DNA of 64,000 nucleotides from Arsenophonus sp031446145 (GTDB taxonomy: Bacteria; Pseudomonadota; Gammaproteobacteria; Enterobacterales; Enterobacteriaceae): assembly GCA_031446145.1 (NCBI GenBank), contig CP132903.1, positions 868,001-932,000 on the forward strand. Direction: 5' to 3'. Below the pieces are notes generated by a model. The model had not been told where the DNA came from, did not search any database, and was given only the letters and a program-made list of their open reading frames with translations. A program made the position numbers and the translations under genes. Below, piece by piece: positions 50,153-59,778 of the stretch. Within the stretch, counting starts at the first letter, position 1, and each line of letters starts with the position of its first letter.

Positions 50153-51121
50153 TTATTTAATTATACCAATGCGATTTAAACGTAACCCAGTAGGCCATTT
50201 ATTTTCATGTTTATCAAAACTCAACCAAATAAAAAAAGCACGTCCAACAAAATTTTCCTCTGGTACAAAACCCCACATACGGCTATCTGCACTATTATCA
50301 CGATTATCTCCCATCATAAAATAATGTTGAGGTGGAACAATCCATTGATTATCAGGTAATCCAAATTGTCTATAATTAGGATTAACATATATTTGTGGAA
50401 TAAACAGTAATTCATAATTAATGCTATCTATTATTTCTCTTCTTTTAAATTGGCGTAATGCATTCTGTGGAACTGATTCGATTACTGGAATTTGATAACT
50501 TCCCACTTGAGTAGATATCGTCGAATTATCAATATTAAAAAATAAAGCCCATTCACTTTTTTCAAATGAAGAATAAATAATTGGTATTTTTTTTGTACAA
50601 CTTAAAGTTAAACAATTAGGATATATGGTCAACTCTTTTTTTATAGGATCATAAATAATTTTATCACCAGGCAAACCAATAACACGTTTAATAAAATTCA
50701 TACTAGGATCTTTAGGGTATTTAAAAACAGCAATATCACCACGTTTAGGTTTACCAACTTTAAATAATGTTGTTTGTGTTACAGGATCTTTTAATCCATA
50801 CGAAAATTTTTCTGTTAAAATAAAATCACCGACTAATAAAGTAGGCATCATCGATCCTGATGGAATTTGAAAGGGTTCATAAATAAATGTTCGAATGATT
50901 AATACAGTAAATAATATTGGAAAAAAAGATGAAAAACTATTAACCCATGATATTTTATTATTTGTTATTAAAGAACTTTTTTCTGCTGCTTTTTCAGATG
51001 TATTTATTTTCCTGATTTTTTTTTCTGTATAAAATTTTACTAATTTAAAACGATCAATAATCCAAATAATACCTGTAATTAAAGTTGCAAATGTTAATAT
51101 TAAAGAAAAAGTATTAGCCAT
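50153..51121 (-). CDS. lepB: signal peptidase I
   Basis: Inner-membrane enzyme that cleaves signal peptides of exported proteins. It has 322 residues (E. coli 324), with two N-terminal membrane segments (about 4-22 and 60-77). The catalytic Ser is in QIPSGSMMPTLLVGDF near residue 92 and the Lys in NFIKRVIGLPGDKI near 147. YFMMGDNRDNSADSRMWGFVPEENFVGRA is the family's C-terminal block. AGGAGAA precedes the start. lepA is 43 bases upstream, probably one transcript. Confidence 0.97.
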   Translation of the reverse strand: MANTFSLILTFATLITGIIWIIDRFKLVKFYTEKKIRKINTSEKAAEKSSLITNNKISWVNSFSSFFPILFTVLIIRTFIYEPFQIPSGSMMPTLLVGDFILTEKFSYGLKDPVTQTTLFKVGKPKRGDIAVFKYPKDPSMNFIKRVIGLPGDKIIYDPIKKELTIYPNCLTLSCTKKIPIIYSSFEKSEWALFFNIDNSTISTQVGSYQIPVIESVPQNALRQFKRREIIDSINYELLFIPQIYVNPNYRQFGLPDNQWIVPPQHYFMMGDNRDNSADSRMWGFVPEENFVGRAFFIWLSFDKHENKWPTGLRLNRIGIIK

Positions 51122-51164
51122 TAAAGTTCTCCTTTTTTATACCTTTACCTGATTAAATCAGTAG

Positions 51165-52967
51165 TTATTTTTTTTTACTTACATTTAAAATAGCAAGAAA
51201 AACTTCTTTTGGTAACTCAATATTACCTACTTTTTTCATCCTTTTTTTTCCAATTTTTTGTTTTTCTAATAGTTTTTTTTTACGACTAACATCACCACCA
51301 GAACATTTAGATAATACATTTTTACGTAATGGTTTTACTGTTGAACGTGTTATAACATGTCTACCAATTGCAGCTTGAATAATAACATCAAATTGTTGAC
51401 GTGGAATTAAATCTTTTATTTTATTGACTAATTGACGAGCACAATAATCAGCATTTATACGGTGAACGATTAATGTTAAATCATCAATTTTTTCATTATT
51501 AATTAATATGTCTACACTTACCATGTTAGCCACTTGAAAACGTTTAAAATTATAATCTAATGAAGCATATCCACGCGAAATAGATTTTAATCGATCAAAA
51601 AAATCTAAAATAATTTCACTCATAGGAATTTCATAAGTTAATTTCACCTGATTACTATAATAAAACATATTAATTTGAACGCCTCTTTTTTCTATGCATA
51701 ACTTTATCACATTACCGAGATATTCTTTGGGAATTAATATATTACATAAAGCAATGGGTTCACGTAATTCGTATATATGATTTGATAACGGCAATTTAGC
51801 AGGATTATCAATATAAATTATTTTTTTGTTTTTTAACTCAACTTCATAAAGTACTGTAGGAACAGTTGTAATAAGATGTAAATTATATTCTCTTTCTAAA
51901 CGTTCTTTAATAATTTCCATATGTAATAAACCTAAAAAACCACATCGAAATCCATATCCTAATGTTGTTGAAGTTTCAGGTTCATAAAATAAAGAAGAAT
52001 CATTTAAACTTAATTTAGCTAAAGCATCACGAAACGATTCATAAGAATCAGAGTTTATTGTAAACAATCCTGCATAAACTTGTGGTTTTACTCTTTTAAA
52101 TCCAGGTAAAGGTTGTTCTGCTATATCAAAAGCACCTGTTAATGTATCGCCAACACCTGGACCATGAATATTTTTAATAGAATAACTTAACCAACCTACT
52201 TCACCACAGTATAACTTTTGACAATCTATTCTTTTTGGTGTAAACACACCTAGTCGATTAATATAATGGCATTGATTAGAACTCATAATTTTAATTTTAT
52301 CACCTTTAGTAATCATTCCATTTTTAATACGCACTAGAGAAACAACCCCTAAGTAATTATCAAACCAAGAATCAATAATTAATGCTTGCAAAGGTTTTTT
52401 TAAATCACCATCAGGTGCTGGTATTTTCTTTATAAGACATTGAATAACATCTTCTATTCCTATCCCTGTTTTTGCTGAACAACGAACTGCTTTATTAGCG
52501 TTAATACCAATAATATTTTCTATTTCTTTGGCTACACGATCTGGTTCCGCAATAGATAAATCTATTTTATTAAGAACAGGGATAACTTCTAAATTCATTT
52601 CGATTGCAGTATAACAATTAGCTAAAGTTTGTGCTTCTACTCCTTGACTAGCATCAACAACAAGTAGTGCTCCTTCACAAGCAGCTAATGAACGAGATAC
52701 TTCGTAAGAAAAGTCTACATGACCAGGTGTATCAATAAAATTTAGTTTATAAATTTTACCATCAGTGTTCTTGTAATTAAGGGTAACACTTTGAGCTTTT
52801 ATTGTAATACCTCTTTCACGTTCTAAATCCATAGAATCTAATACTTGTGTTTCCATTTCACGTTCAGATAAACCACCGCAAATTTGAATAATACGATCTG
52901 ATAAAGTTGATTTACCATGATCAATATGAGCGATTATAGAAAAATTTCTTATATGTTTAATGTTCAA
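51165..52967 (-). CDS. lepA: elongation factor 4 (LepA)
   Basis: A translational GTPase thought to assist initiation and 30S assembly or to back-translocate ribosomes. It has 600 residues (E. coli 599). G1 AHIDHGKSTL near residue 14, G2 RGITIKAQ, G3 DTPGHVDF, G4 NKIDL; then EF-G-like domains and the LepA-specific C-terminus with LIPRQQFDVIIQAAIGRHVITRSTVKPLRKNVLSKCSGGDVSRKKKLLEKQK. It heads the minus-strand run lepA-lepB-rnc-era. Confidence 0.97.
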   Translation of the reverse strand: MNIKHIRNFSIIAHIDHGKSTLSDRIIQICGGLSEREMETQVLDSMDLERERGITIKAQSVTLNYKNTDGKIYKLNFIDTPGHVDFSYEVSRSLAACEGALLVVDASQGVEAQTLANCYTAIEMNLEVIPVLNKIDLSIAEPDRVAKEIENIIGINANKAVRCSAKTGIGIEDVIQCLIKKIPAPDGDLKKPLQALIIDSWFDNYLGVVSLVRIKNGMITKGDKIKIMSSNQCHYINRLGVFTPKRIDCQKLYCGEVGWLSYSIKNIHGPGVGDTLTGAFDIAEQPLPGFKRVKPQVYAGLFTINSDSYESFRDALAKLSLNDSSLFYEPETSTTLGYGFRCGFLGLLHMEIIKERLEREYNLHLITTVPTVLYEVELKNKKIIYIDNPAKLPLSNHIYELREPIALCNILIPKEYLGNVIKLCIEKRGVQINMFYYSNQVKLTYEIPMSEIILDFFDRLKSISRGYASLDYNFKRFQVANMVSVDILINNEKIDDLTLIVHRINADYCARQLVNKIKDLIPRQQFDVIIQAAIGRHVITRSTVKPLRKNVLSKCSGGDVSRKKKLLEKQKIGKKRMKKVGNIELPKEVFLAILNVSKKK

Positions 52968-54394
52968 TTTTATATTTTCATTTTAAATTTTTGATAAAAT
53001 TATTTTTATATTATATTTGAATTTTTATATTTTATATAATAAATTTATTAAATCTGTATTGAAAAAAATAATTTTATTTATACTATTTTTTATATACAAA
53101 ATTTATTTATCTTTTTTAAAAAAAGTAATAATAATACTTTAGAAATATTTTTTAGATAAAATTTTTGTATACTAAAAAATCCATAATATTTTTTAATATA
53201 AAAATCTTTATACTATTTTAATTTTAAAAAAATAATATATTAATCGTCATTTTAAAAAAACAAAATAATTATATTTTAATAGTGATTTCTCATTTTAATA
53301 GTAATCCTTCATTAATGGGATTAAGAGACATTTCTATGTAAAAATATATTTTAATTAAAATCGTAAACATGAAATATTTGTCTTAGTTATTAACTTATTA
53401 ATATTTATAAACTTTTACTAAAATATATTTATTAACAAATAAAAAACAAAAAATTAATTGTTTATTACAATATATTTTATATAAAAACTTTTTCAGACAT
53501 AAATCTATATACTTTAGATTTTTTAAGAAAAAAAATTAATATTCAATAATATATTTTTTCTAGATATAGATATTTTTTATGTAAATTAATGAATAATAAA
53601 AAACATCAAAAAAATTACTTTAAAAAATATCAATTTTTTTATAAAATAAACAGAGATAACTATTAAAAATCAAATATCAATTTTGTCTTATAAAATTAAT
53701 AAGACAAAAAAACTTTTAATATTAAAAGAAACATATTTTTACTCTAATACACATTAAATGTTAATAATAACAAAACAAATCTACTTTTATCTACAAAAAT
53801 TATTAATTATAATACAGATTTTTAGATAAAATATTTTATATATTTATATTTTTAATAATAAAAGAAATCTATAATTTTAAGGCTAAAAATATTTTTAAAA
53901 AAACAGATTTATTAAATCTTTGTAAAACAATTCTATTAAAAATAATGTTTAATAAAAATCAAAAAATATTTTTATAAATTTATTATAAATAAAATGATTT
54001 TGTTTTTTTAAACTTCTAAAATATGCATTTCAAAATTACCAAATAAAAAACTTCATATGCTGTATATAATACTAATAAATAAATTAATAATTTAAAGATT
54101 TTTAATCTTATTATATTGATCTAATAAAATACAATTTATATTTATAAAATATTATACATTCATTATAACAAAATATATTTTTTTAAAAATATAGAAAAAA
54201 TTCTATAAAACACACTCCATGTATATTGATTTAATTTTAATAAAAAATTAAAACTATTTTTTTTGATATACTTTTTTCTTTATGCATATTTATAACTTAT
54301 AAAAATAATAAAAAATATTTTTGAATAATAATTTTATTTAACGGAATTAAATGAAAAAATAACAATCATGTTTACACAAATTATAGGAGCCATT
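52968..54394. other. 1.4-kb gap between divergent lepA and ung
   Basis: No gene recognised. It contains a perfect 11-bp hairpin at 53681-53709 (see separate entry), which may be left over from a deleted gene. Confidence 0.5.
53681..53709. repeat. perfect 11-bp hairpin in empty DNA
   Basis: Arms TTTTGTCTTAT (53681-53691) and ATAAGACAAAA (53699-53709) with a 7-base loop, flanked by A/T runs as in a terminator. No gene adjoins it, so it may be an orphan terminator or lie by an unrecognised small RNA. Confidence 0.45.
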
Positions 54395-55066
54395 ATGTGC
54401 CATATACCAACATGGGGTGATATCATTAATCAAGAAAAAAAAGAAGATTATTTTTGTAATATTCTAAAAAATCTTACCATAGCAAGACGACAAGGAAAAA
54501 TAATTTACCCTCCAAATAAAGATATTTTTAATGCTTTTAATTATACTGCACTAAACAAAATAAGAGTTGTTATTTTAGGACAGGATCCTTATCATGGACC
54601 CAATCAAGCTCATGGATTTGCTTTTTCCGTTCCTAAAAATGTTCCAATACCACCTTCTTTATCTAACATATACAAAGAATTAAAAAAAGATATTCCAAGT
54701 TTTAAATACCCAAATCATGGATGCTTAATTAATTGGGCAAAACAAGGAGTATTATTACTAAATACAGTTTTAACTGTTGAATCAGGTAAAGCACATTCAC
54801 ATGTTCATCTGGGTTGGGAAACATTTACCAATAAAGTAATTATGGCAATTAATAAATACTGCTTCGGTGTAATTTTTCTATTATGGGGTGCTCATGCACA
54901 AAAAAAAAGTCAGTTAATCAATACTAAAAAACATTTTTTGCTTAAAACATCTCATCCTTCACCGCTATCTGCTTGTAAAGGGTTTTTTGGTTGTAAACAT
55001 TTTTCTAAAACTAACAAAATTTTAACAAAAAAAGGCTTTCCAAATATTGATTGGACATTATTATAA
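54395..55066 (+). CDS. ung: uracil-DNA glycosylase
   Basis: Removes uracil from DNA, the first step of the base-excision pathway continued by XthA. The start at 54395 is preferred to the in-frame ATG at 54368. AGGAG lies at 54385-54389, and IPTWGDIINQEKK then aligns with E. coli LTWHDVLAEEKQ. The 223 residues show GQDPYHGPNQAHG (catalytic Asp near 62), LLLNTVLTVESGKAHSH and the HPSPLSACKGFFGC loop with catalytic His. Retention is notable in a genome strongly biased to A/T, where cytosine deamination is one driver. Confidence 0.96.
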   Translation: MCHIPTWGDIINQEKKEDYFCNILKNLTIARRQGKIIYPPNKDIFNAFNYTALNKIRVVILGQDPYHGPNQAHGFAFSVPKNVPIPPSLSNIYKELKKDIPSFKYPNHGCLINWAKQGVLLLNTVLTVESGKAHSHVHLGWETFTNKVIMAINKYCFGVIFLLWGAHAQKKSQLINTKKHFLLKTSHPSPLSACKGFFGCKHFSKTNKILTKKGFPNIDWTLL

Positions 55067-55079
55067 TGTATAAACTTAA

Positions 55080-55117
55080 ATGCCACACACCCATAAAAAT
55101 TTGGGTGGGGCATCTTT
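55080..55117. terminator. bidirectional terminator between ung and grpE
   Basis: Strong GC-containing stem: left arm ATGCCACACACCCA (55080-55093), right arm TGGGTGGGGCAT (55102-55113) with a small bulge, followed by CTTTT. It lies between two convergent genes and can serve both. Confidence 0.75.
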
Positions 55118-55140
55118 TATCTGATACGTTTTTATTTTAT

Positions 55141-55743
55141 TTATTTTGAAACAATAACCATAGCAGGACGTAATAAACGTCCATTTAATGTATATCCTTT
55201 TTGCATAACATCAATTACTTGATTAGGTTCATGTTTTTCAGAATGAATAACTGTCATTGCCTGATGTACTTCTGGATTAAAAGGAACATTATTTTCGACT
55301 ACTACAGCAACACCATACTTATTAATAGTATTTAAAAATGATTTTAATGTTAATTCAAGACCTTCAAGCATTTTTATAGATGCAGAATTTTTTCTATCAA
55401 CAGCTTCAATTGCTCTTTCTAAATTATCAATCACAGGTAATAATTCATGAGCAAAATTTTCTAAAGCAAACTTGTGTGCTTTTTCAATATCTTGTTCAGT
55501 GCGTCGACGAATATTTTCCACTTCTGCTTTGGATCTTAATAAAACTTCACGTTCACGTTTTTGTAATTCCAATAATTGTTCTTCTAATGCATTAATACGC
55601 GAATCAATCAACACTTCTTCCATAGATTTTATTGGTTCTTCTTTATCAAGAATATTTTCTTTTCTGTCATTTTGTTCTATTGTTTTAAATTCTGTTTCTT
55701 GAGAAGTTTCTTCATTTTCAATTTTTTGATCTTCACTACTCAT
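55141..55743 (-). CDS. grpE: nucleotide exchange factor GrpE
   Basis: Releases ADP from DnaK in the Hsp70 cycle. The start at 55743 is chosen over the ATG at 55755 because GGAG lies at 55750-55753, six bases before, and SSEDQK matches E. coli SSKEQK. The 200 residues comprise an acidic disordered N-terminus (1-45), a long dimerising coiled coil with RSKAEVENIRRRTEQDIEKAHKFA, and the C-terminal beta domain ending VMQKGYTLNGRLLRPAMVIVSK. It is divergent from nadK with about 105 bases between, as in E. coli. Confidence 0.96.
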   Translation of the reverse strand: MSSEDQKIENEETSQETEFKTIEQNDRKENILDKEEPIKSMEEVLIDSRINALEEQLLELQKREREVLLRSKAEVENIRRRTEQDIEKAHKFALENFAHELLPVIDNLERAIEAVDRKNSASIKMLEGLELTLKSFLNTINKYGVAVVVENNVPFNPEVHQAMTVIHSEKHEPNQVIDVMQKGYTLNGRLLRPAMVIVSK

Positions 55744-55848
55744 TAGTATCTCCATATTTATTTAGCAATAATCTAGATTATTAGATTATTATGGGGATAA
55801 AACTTTTGTATTCAAGAGAAAAGAAAATCAACTTACAAGAAGTAAAAC

Positions 55849-56760
55849 ATGTTAAATAAAACAAAAAAAAAGAAAAGATTATTTAAATATATTGGCATCA
55901 TAGGGTATCCAAGATATTCTGAAGCATTAATAACACATGAACAATTATATCATTGGTTAAAAGCAAAAAAATATAAAGTTCTAATTGAAAATAAAATTGC
56001 ACAAAACCTTAAGCTTCAAAAAGCCATTACAGGTACTTTAGAAGAAATAGGTAAAAAAGCAGATTTGATTATTGTTGTTGGTGGTGATGGTAATATGTTA
56101 GGTGCTGCACGTATTTTATCGTATTATGCAAATAAAGTTATTGGTATTAATCGCGGTAATCTCGGTTTTTTAGCTGATTTAGGGCCTGAAAATGCTAAAG
56201 AACAACTTATAGAAGTATTGAAAGGTAATTTTTATGAAGAAAAACGTTTTTTATTAGAAACACATGTTATTAAGAAAAAAAAGAAAAAATCTATAATGAG
56301 CAATGCAATTAACGAAGTAATCTTGCATCCTGGAAAAGTTGCACATATGATTGAATTTGATGTTTATATTGATGATCGCTTTGCTTTCTCTCAACGTTCA
56401 GACGGATTAATTATTACTACCCCCACGGGATCAACTGCTTACTCTCTTTCAGCTGGTGGCCCGATATTAACTCCTAATCTTGATGCGATTGCTTTAGTAC
56501 CTATGTTTCCTCATACACTTTCATCACGACCACTAGTTATTAGCAGCAACAGTATTATTAAATTAAAATTCAAAAAAAAGAATATTAATTATAAAATGAG
56601 TTGTGATAGTCAAATTATTTTACCTATAAAAAATGATAATGATGAAGTTTTAATTAAAAAAAGCAAAAAAAGACTTCACTTAATTCATCCTAAAAATTAT
56701 GATTATTTTAATGTGTTAAGTTCTAAACTAGGTTGGTCAAAAAAATATTTTTTTAATTAA
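55849..56760 (+). CDS. nadK: NAD kinase
   Basis: Phosphorylates NAD to NADP and is the sole source of NADP in enterobacteria. It has 303 residues (E. coli 292). The GGDGNMLGAAR motif near residue 80 holds the catalytic Asp; NEVILHPGK and DGLIITTPTGSTAYSLSAGGPI are the conserved nucleotide-binding blocks. A Lys-rich N-terminal extension of about 10 residues accounts for the extra length. With PnuC and NadE it completes the NAD(P) genes of this window. recN, which follows in E. coli, is missing. Confidence 0.96.
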   Translation: MLNKTKKKKRLFKYIGIIGYPRYSEALITHEQLYHWLKAKKYKVLIENKIAQNLKLQKAITGTLEEIGKKADLIIVVGGDGNMLGAARILSYYANKVIGINRGNLGFLADLGPENAKEQLIEVLKGNFYEEKRFLLETHVIKKKKKKSIMSNAINEVILHPGKVAHMIEFDVYIDDRFAFSQRSDGLIITTPTGSTAYSLSAGGPILTPNLDAIALVPMFPHTLSSRPLVISSNSIIKLKFKKKNINYKMSCDSQIILPIKNDNDEVLIKKSKKRLHLIHPKNYDYFNVLSSKLGWSKKYFFN

Positions 56761-57252
56761 ATCATTTATTAAAATATTGATTATTTAAAATTTTTAATAA
56801 AAAAATTAAAAACTGAAATCTAAAATTTATTTTTTATTTATACAAAATTGTATTTAATAAAATCATTAGATAGTATATTTATATGATATCTTACATAACA
56901 GTTATAATTCATCTTACATTACTATTTAAATACAAATAATAATAATACTTAGATTATTATATTAACAAAAAAACTATTGATCATCGGTTAATATGCATCA
57001 TTTTAATAAAAAATTGTGAAATAGATAAAAATATTTATATACATGTACTCTTAACAGTCAAAATAGTTATTTTTTAAATATAAAAAATATATATTTACTA
57101 TATAAAAATATCTTATGATAAAAAGTATTATAATTTTTTTTTGCTTTTATAGAAGTAGCATATTATTTATGACAACAATAAATAAAATATTTTTAATATA
57201 TTAAATTTAATTATGATAGAATATAATTCCTATCAAAATAATATATCTCTTT
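56761..57252. other. gap where recN is missing
   Basis: AT-rich, with no RecN-like frame; recN lies between nadK and bamE in E. coli. Confidence 0.55.
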
Positions 57253-57591
57253 ATGCATTATAAAATATTCATTCAGATCTTTATAATTTTCACTGTTATT
57301 TCAATAACAGGCTGCTCTATTATTAAAAACTTTGTGTATCATCCTGATATTAATCAAGGTAATTATTTTACTATAAAAGATATTTCAACAATAAAATTAG
57401 GAATGAACAAGGAACAAATAACCTATATATTAGGAACACCAATGCTAAAAGAACCATTTGGAGTACAAAAATGGTATTATATTTTTTATAAAAAAGTTAG
57501 TCATCAAAAAACACAACAAAAAACATTAATACTTACCTTTAATGAAAAAGCTATTTTAATTAAGATTGATCAAAAAATAATTGAATACTAA
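57253..57591 (+). CDS. bamE: outer-membrane assembly lipoprotein BamE
   Basis: Lipoprotein of the BAM complex that inserts beta-barrel proteins. It has 112 residues (E. coli 113). A lipoprotein signal is clear: hydrophobic stretch, then lipobox SITGC with Cys at residue 21. The mature part shows YHPDINQGNYFT (E. coli YRPDINQGNYLT), IKLGMNKEQITYILGTPML and WYYIFYK. The C-terminal half is more divergent than other proteins here. Depends on LolA, also in this window, for outer-membrane delivery. Formerly smpA. Confidence 0.92.
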   Translation: MHYKIFIQIFIIFTVISITGCSIIKNFVYHPDINQGNYFTIKDISTIKLGMNKEQITYILGTPMLKEPFGVQKWYYIFYKKVSHQKTQQKTLILTFNEKAILIKIDQKIIEY

Positions 57592-57878
57592 AAACGCTTT
57601 TTACCATAAATTCAAAAAAATGATTAGAAATATAAACAGTTAGATTTAAATCTTTTTAATTATAACATTTATTTAATAATTATTCTTCATATACTAATTT
57701 TTTTTATTTTTTTTGTAATTGAATCTATCTATAATACAATTAAATAAATTATATTTTTTTTTATAATTTATAGCATTAATACTAATATGTAATACGATGA
57801 AATAGGTAAATGTTTTTATGATATTAAAATTTTTAATTTTAAAAATCATTACTTAAAAAATTATAAACCAGAAAAATT

Positions 57879-58328
57879 TTAATATTTGTTGTACAAATTA
57901 TTATAAACTTCATCAGCACGTTTAGAAAAAGCTATAAAAATTTTTTCGGCAAATTCATTTAAAACTTGTTCAAAAAATATTTCTAAAAATTGATTAGCAA
58001 ATTCCAGTTCTATATAAAATTCAATTTCACAAGAATCTTTGTTCAAAGATCTAAATAACCAATGACCTATTAATTGATGCAATGGACCTCGTATTAATTT
58101 CATATGAATAGTTTTATATTCTTGAAATGTATTATGAGTTACAAAAGTCTTAGAGAGATTGTATTGAGAAATATCAATAGCTGCTATCATTTCATTTTTA
58201 TGATAAGTCAATATTTGACTATGTGTACAATGAGGTAAAAATAATGAATATGAATTTACATCATTTACTAAATTAAAAATTTTTTTTGCACTATAAGACA
58301 TAAAAAAAGAACGAGTAAATTTTGACAT
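57879..58328 (-). CDS. ratA: RatA-like START/COQ10-domain protein
   Basis: A 149-residue protein matching E. coli RatA (YfjG, 158) from RTALVPYSAEQM on: here RSFFMSYSAKKIFNLVNDVNSYSLFLPHCTHS, then ISKTFVTHN and the C-terminal helix KIFIAFSKRADEVYN. In E. coli RatA was described as inhibiting 70S formation, while relatives (Coq10) bind ubiquinone; I cannot choose between these roles. It has no RatB (RnfH) partner beside it. Divergent from smpB, as on the backbone. Confidence 0.88.
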   Translation of the reverse strand: MSKFTRSFFMSYSAKKIFNLVNDVNSYSLFLPHCTHSQILTYHKNEMIAAIDISQYNLSKTFVTHNTFQEYKTIHMKLIRGPLHQLIGHWLFRSLNKDSCEIEFYIELEFANQFLEIFFEQVLNEFAEKIFIAFSKRADEVYNNLYNKY

Positions 58329-58448
58329 TAATATTATTACCCAATTACAAAAATTCTTTATTAAATATAAATTTAATATACAAAAAATTCAATAAAAATT
58401 TTAATTTTTCCGTGCTATTCATTAACACATATATTATAATTATTAATT

Positions 58449-58931
58449 ATGATAAGTAGAAAACAACACAAAAGTAATAATAAAATCATAATTATTAATA
58501 AAAAAGCAAAATATGAATATTTTATTCATGAAGTATTTGAAGCTGGTTTAAAACTGTTTGGATGGGAAGTTAAAGCATTACGTGCTGGAAATGTCAATAT
58601 TAGCAATAGTTATATATTAATAAAAGATAAAGAAGCTTATCTCGTAGGTCTAATGATTACTCCATTACGAATGGCTTCTTTTAATATAATTTATGATTCT
58701 AAAAGAACACGTAAATTACTATTAAACCAAAATGAAATTGATTTAATATTTGGAAAAATTAATCAATCAGGTCATACTGTAATAGCATTATCTCTTTATT
58801 GGAAAAACGCTTGGTGCAAAATAAAAATTGCTTTAGCTAAAGGTAAAAATAAACATGACAAACGTTCTGACATGAAAAAACAAGAGTGGATGATACAAAA
58901 AAATAAAATTATGAAAAATAAATACGGATAA
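58449..58931 (+). CDS. smpB: tmRNA-binding protein SmpB
   Basis: Brings tmRNA to ribosomes stalled on broken mRNAs. It is 160 residues, as in E. coli. NKKAKYEYFIHEVFEAGLKLFGWEVKALRAGNVNISNSY covers the tmRNA-binding OB fold; ALAKGKNKHDKRSDMKKQEW is the C-terminal tail that enters the mRNA channel. ssrA follows 46 bases later, so the complete trans-translation pair is kept. Confidence 0.97.
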   Translation: MISRKQHKSNNKIIIINKKAKYEYFIHEVFEAGLKLFGWEVKALRAGNVNISNSYILIKDKEAYLVGLMITPLRMASFNIIYDSKRTRKLLLNQNEIDLIFGKINQSGHTVIALSLYWKNAWCKIKIALAKGKNKHDKRSDMKKQEWMIQKNKIMKNKYG

Positions 58932-58955
58932 ATAACAAAACTTTCAAAAATACTG

Positions 58956-58961
58956 TATAAT
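58956..58961 (+). promoter_or_regulatory. candidate -10 box for ssrA
   Basis: TATAAT 15 bases before the mature tmRNA 5' end. No good -35 is seen at 16-18 bases spacing, so it is a tentative call. Its position fits a short 5' leader removed by RNase P. Confidence 0.4.
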
Positions 58962-58976
58962 AAATTTTTAAAAATA

Positions 58977-59345
58977 GGGGCTGATTAAGGATTCGACGAA
59001 ATTAATGAAACCCGGAAGGGCATGCCGAGGGGCGGTGGGCCTCGTAAAAAGCCGTAAAAAATAGTCGCAAACGACAATCAATATACACTGGCAGCTTAAT
59101 AACCTGTTTCAGGGTCTTCTTTAACCCTAGCCTCTTCTCTTAGGACGGGGATGTAAGAAGTTAAATTTGAAAAAGAGATCGCGGGATCACCTAAAGTCTG
59201 AGGACCCTGCTAAATATAATAAGACTAATCTAATTAATAAGTGTGTCTATTCAGAATTAATTAGTAAATAAAAAAATAGACTAAGCATGTAGAACTTAGG
59301 ATGTAAAAATTTCGGACGCGGGTTCAAATCCCGCCAGCTCCACCA
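58977..59345 (+). ncRNA. ssrA: tmRNA (ssrA)
   Basis: Transfer-messenger RNA, 369 bases. The 5' end GGGGCTGATT pairs with the 3' end to form the tRNA-like acceptor, and GGACGCGGGTTCAAATCCCG is the T-arm. The CCA end is encoded (59343-59345). The conserved stretch before the tag, AAATAGTCGCAAACGAC, is intact. The tag reading frame at 59067-59099 is GCA AAC GAC AAT CAA TAT ACA CTG GCA GCT TAA, giving ANDNQYTLAA, which ends in the usual LAA degradation signal. Pseudoknot regions rich in GC are still visible, standing out from the AT background. Confidence 0.97.
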
Positions 59346-59411
59346 ATTTTTTTTCTCTAAAGTATTTATTAATAATGTTACTGTATTTTTTAAAAAAATT
59401 ACTAATACAAA

Positions 59412-59458
59412 CATTCAAAAATTAAGATAATATATATCATTATCTTAATTTTTGAATG
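59412..59458. terminator. perfect 20-bp inverted repeat after ssrA
   Basis: Arms 59412-59431 and 59439-59458 are exact reverse complements around a 7-base loop, 66 bases after tmRNA. The right arm contains ATTTTT, so it may terminate ssrA. Its length and perfection exceed a usual terminator. Confidence 0.6.
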
Positions 59459-59505
59459 AATTAATCTTAATAAAAAATATATATCATAATAATATAATTA
59501 ATGCC

Positions 59506-59543
59506 ATCATCTGCTTTTATTAAAATAAATAAAAGCAGATGAT
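59506..59543. repeat. perfect 16-bp inverted repeat
   Basis: Arms 59506-59521 and 59528-59543 pair exactly around a 6-base loop. The core ATCTGCTTTTAT recurs a third time, in direct orientation, at 59625-59636. Function unknown; possibly a second terminator or a decayed repeat element. Confidence 0.6.
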
Positions 59544-59710
59544 TCATTTAATAAAAAATAATTTTTATATAAAGATACTATTTCATAGTATCACCAATAT
59601 TCTTTATTTTTTACAAAAATACTTATCTGCTTTTATAAAATGTTTTTATAAAAAAATAAAGTGTACAAATTTTAAAAAAATCTTCTCAAATATTTTTTAT
59701 CCACAAAAAA

Positions 59711-59746
59711 GAAGCCTGTCACTTTTTACTTATAGTGACAGGCTTC
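59711..59746 (-). terminator. rho-independent terminator of the cold-shock gene
   Basis: Thirteen-base perfect arms (59711-59723 and 59734-59746, GAAGCCTGTCACT and complement) with a 10-base loop. On the minus strand it is followed by six T (59705-59710). It lies 33 bases past the csp stop and is a textbook terminator. Confidence 0.9.
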
Positions 59747-59778
59747 AAAAAATCCATTTTTATTTAATTTTACAAATC

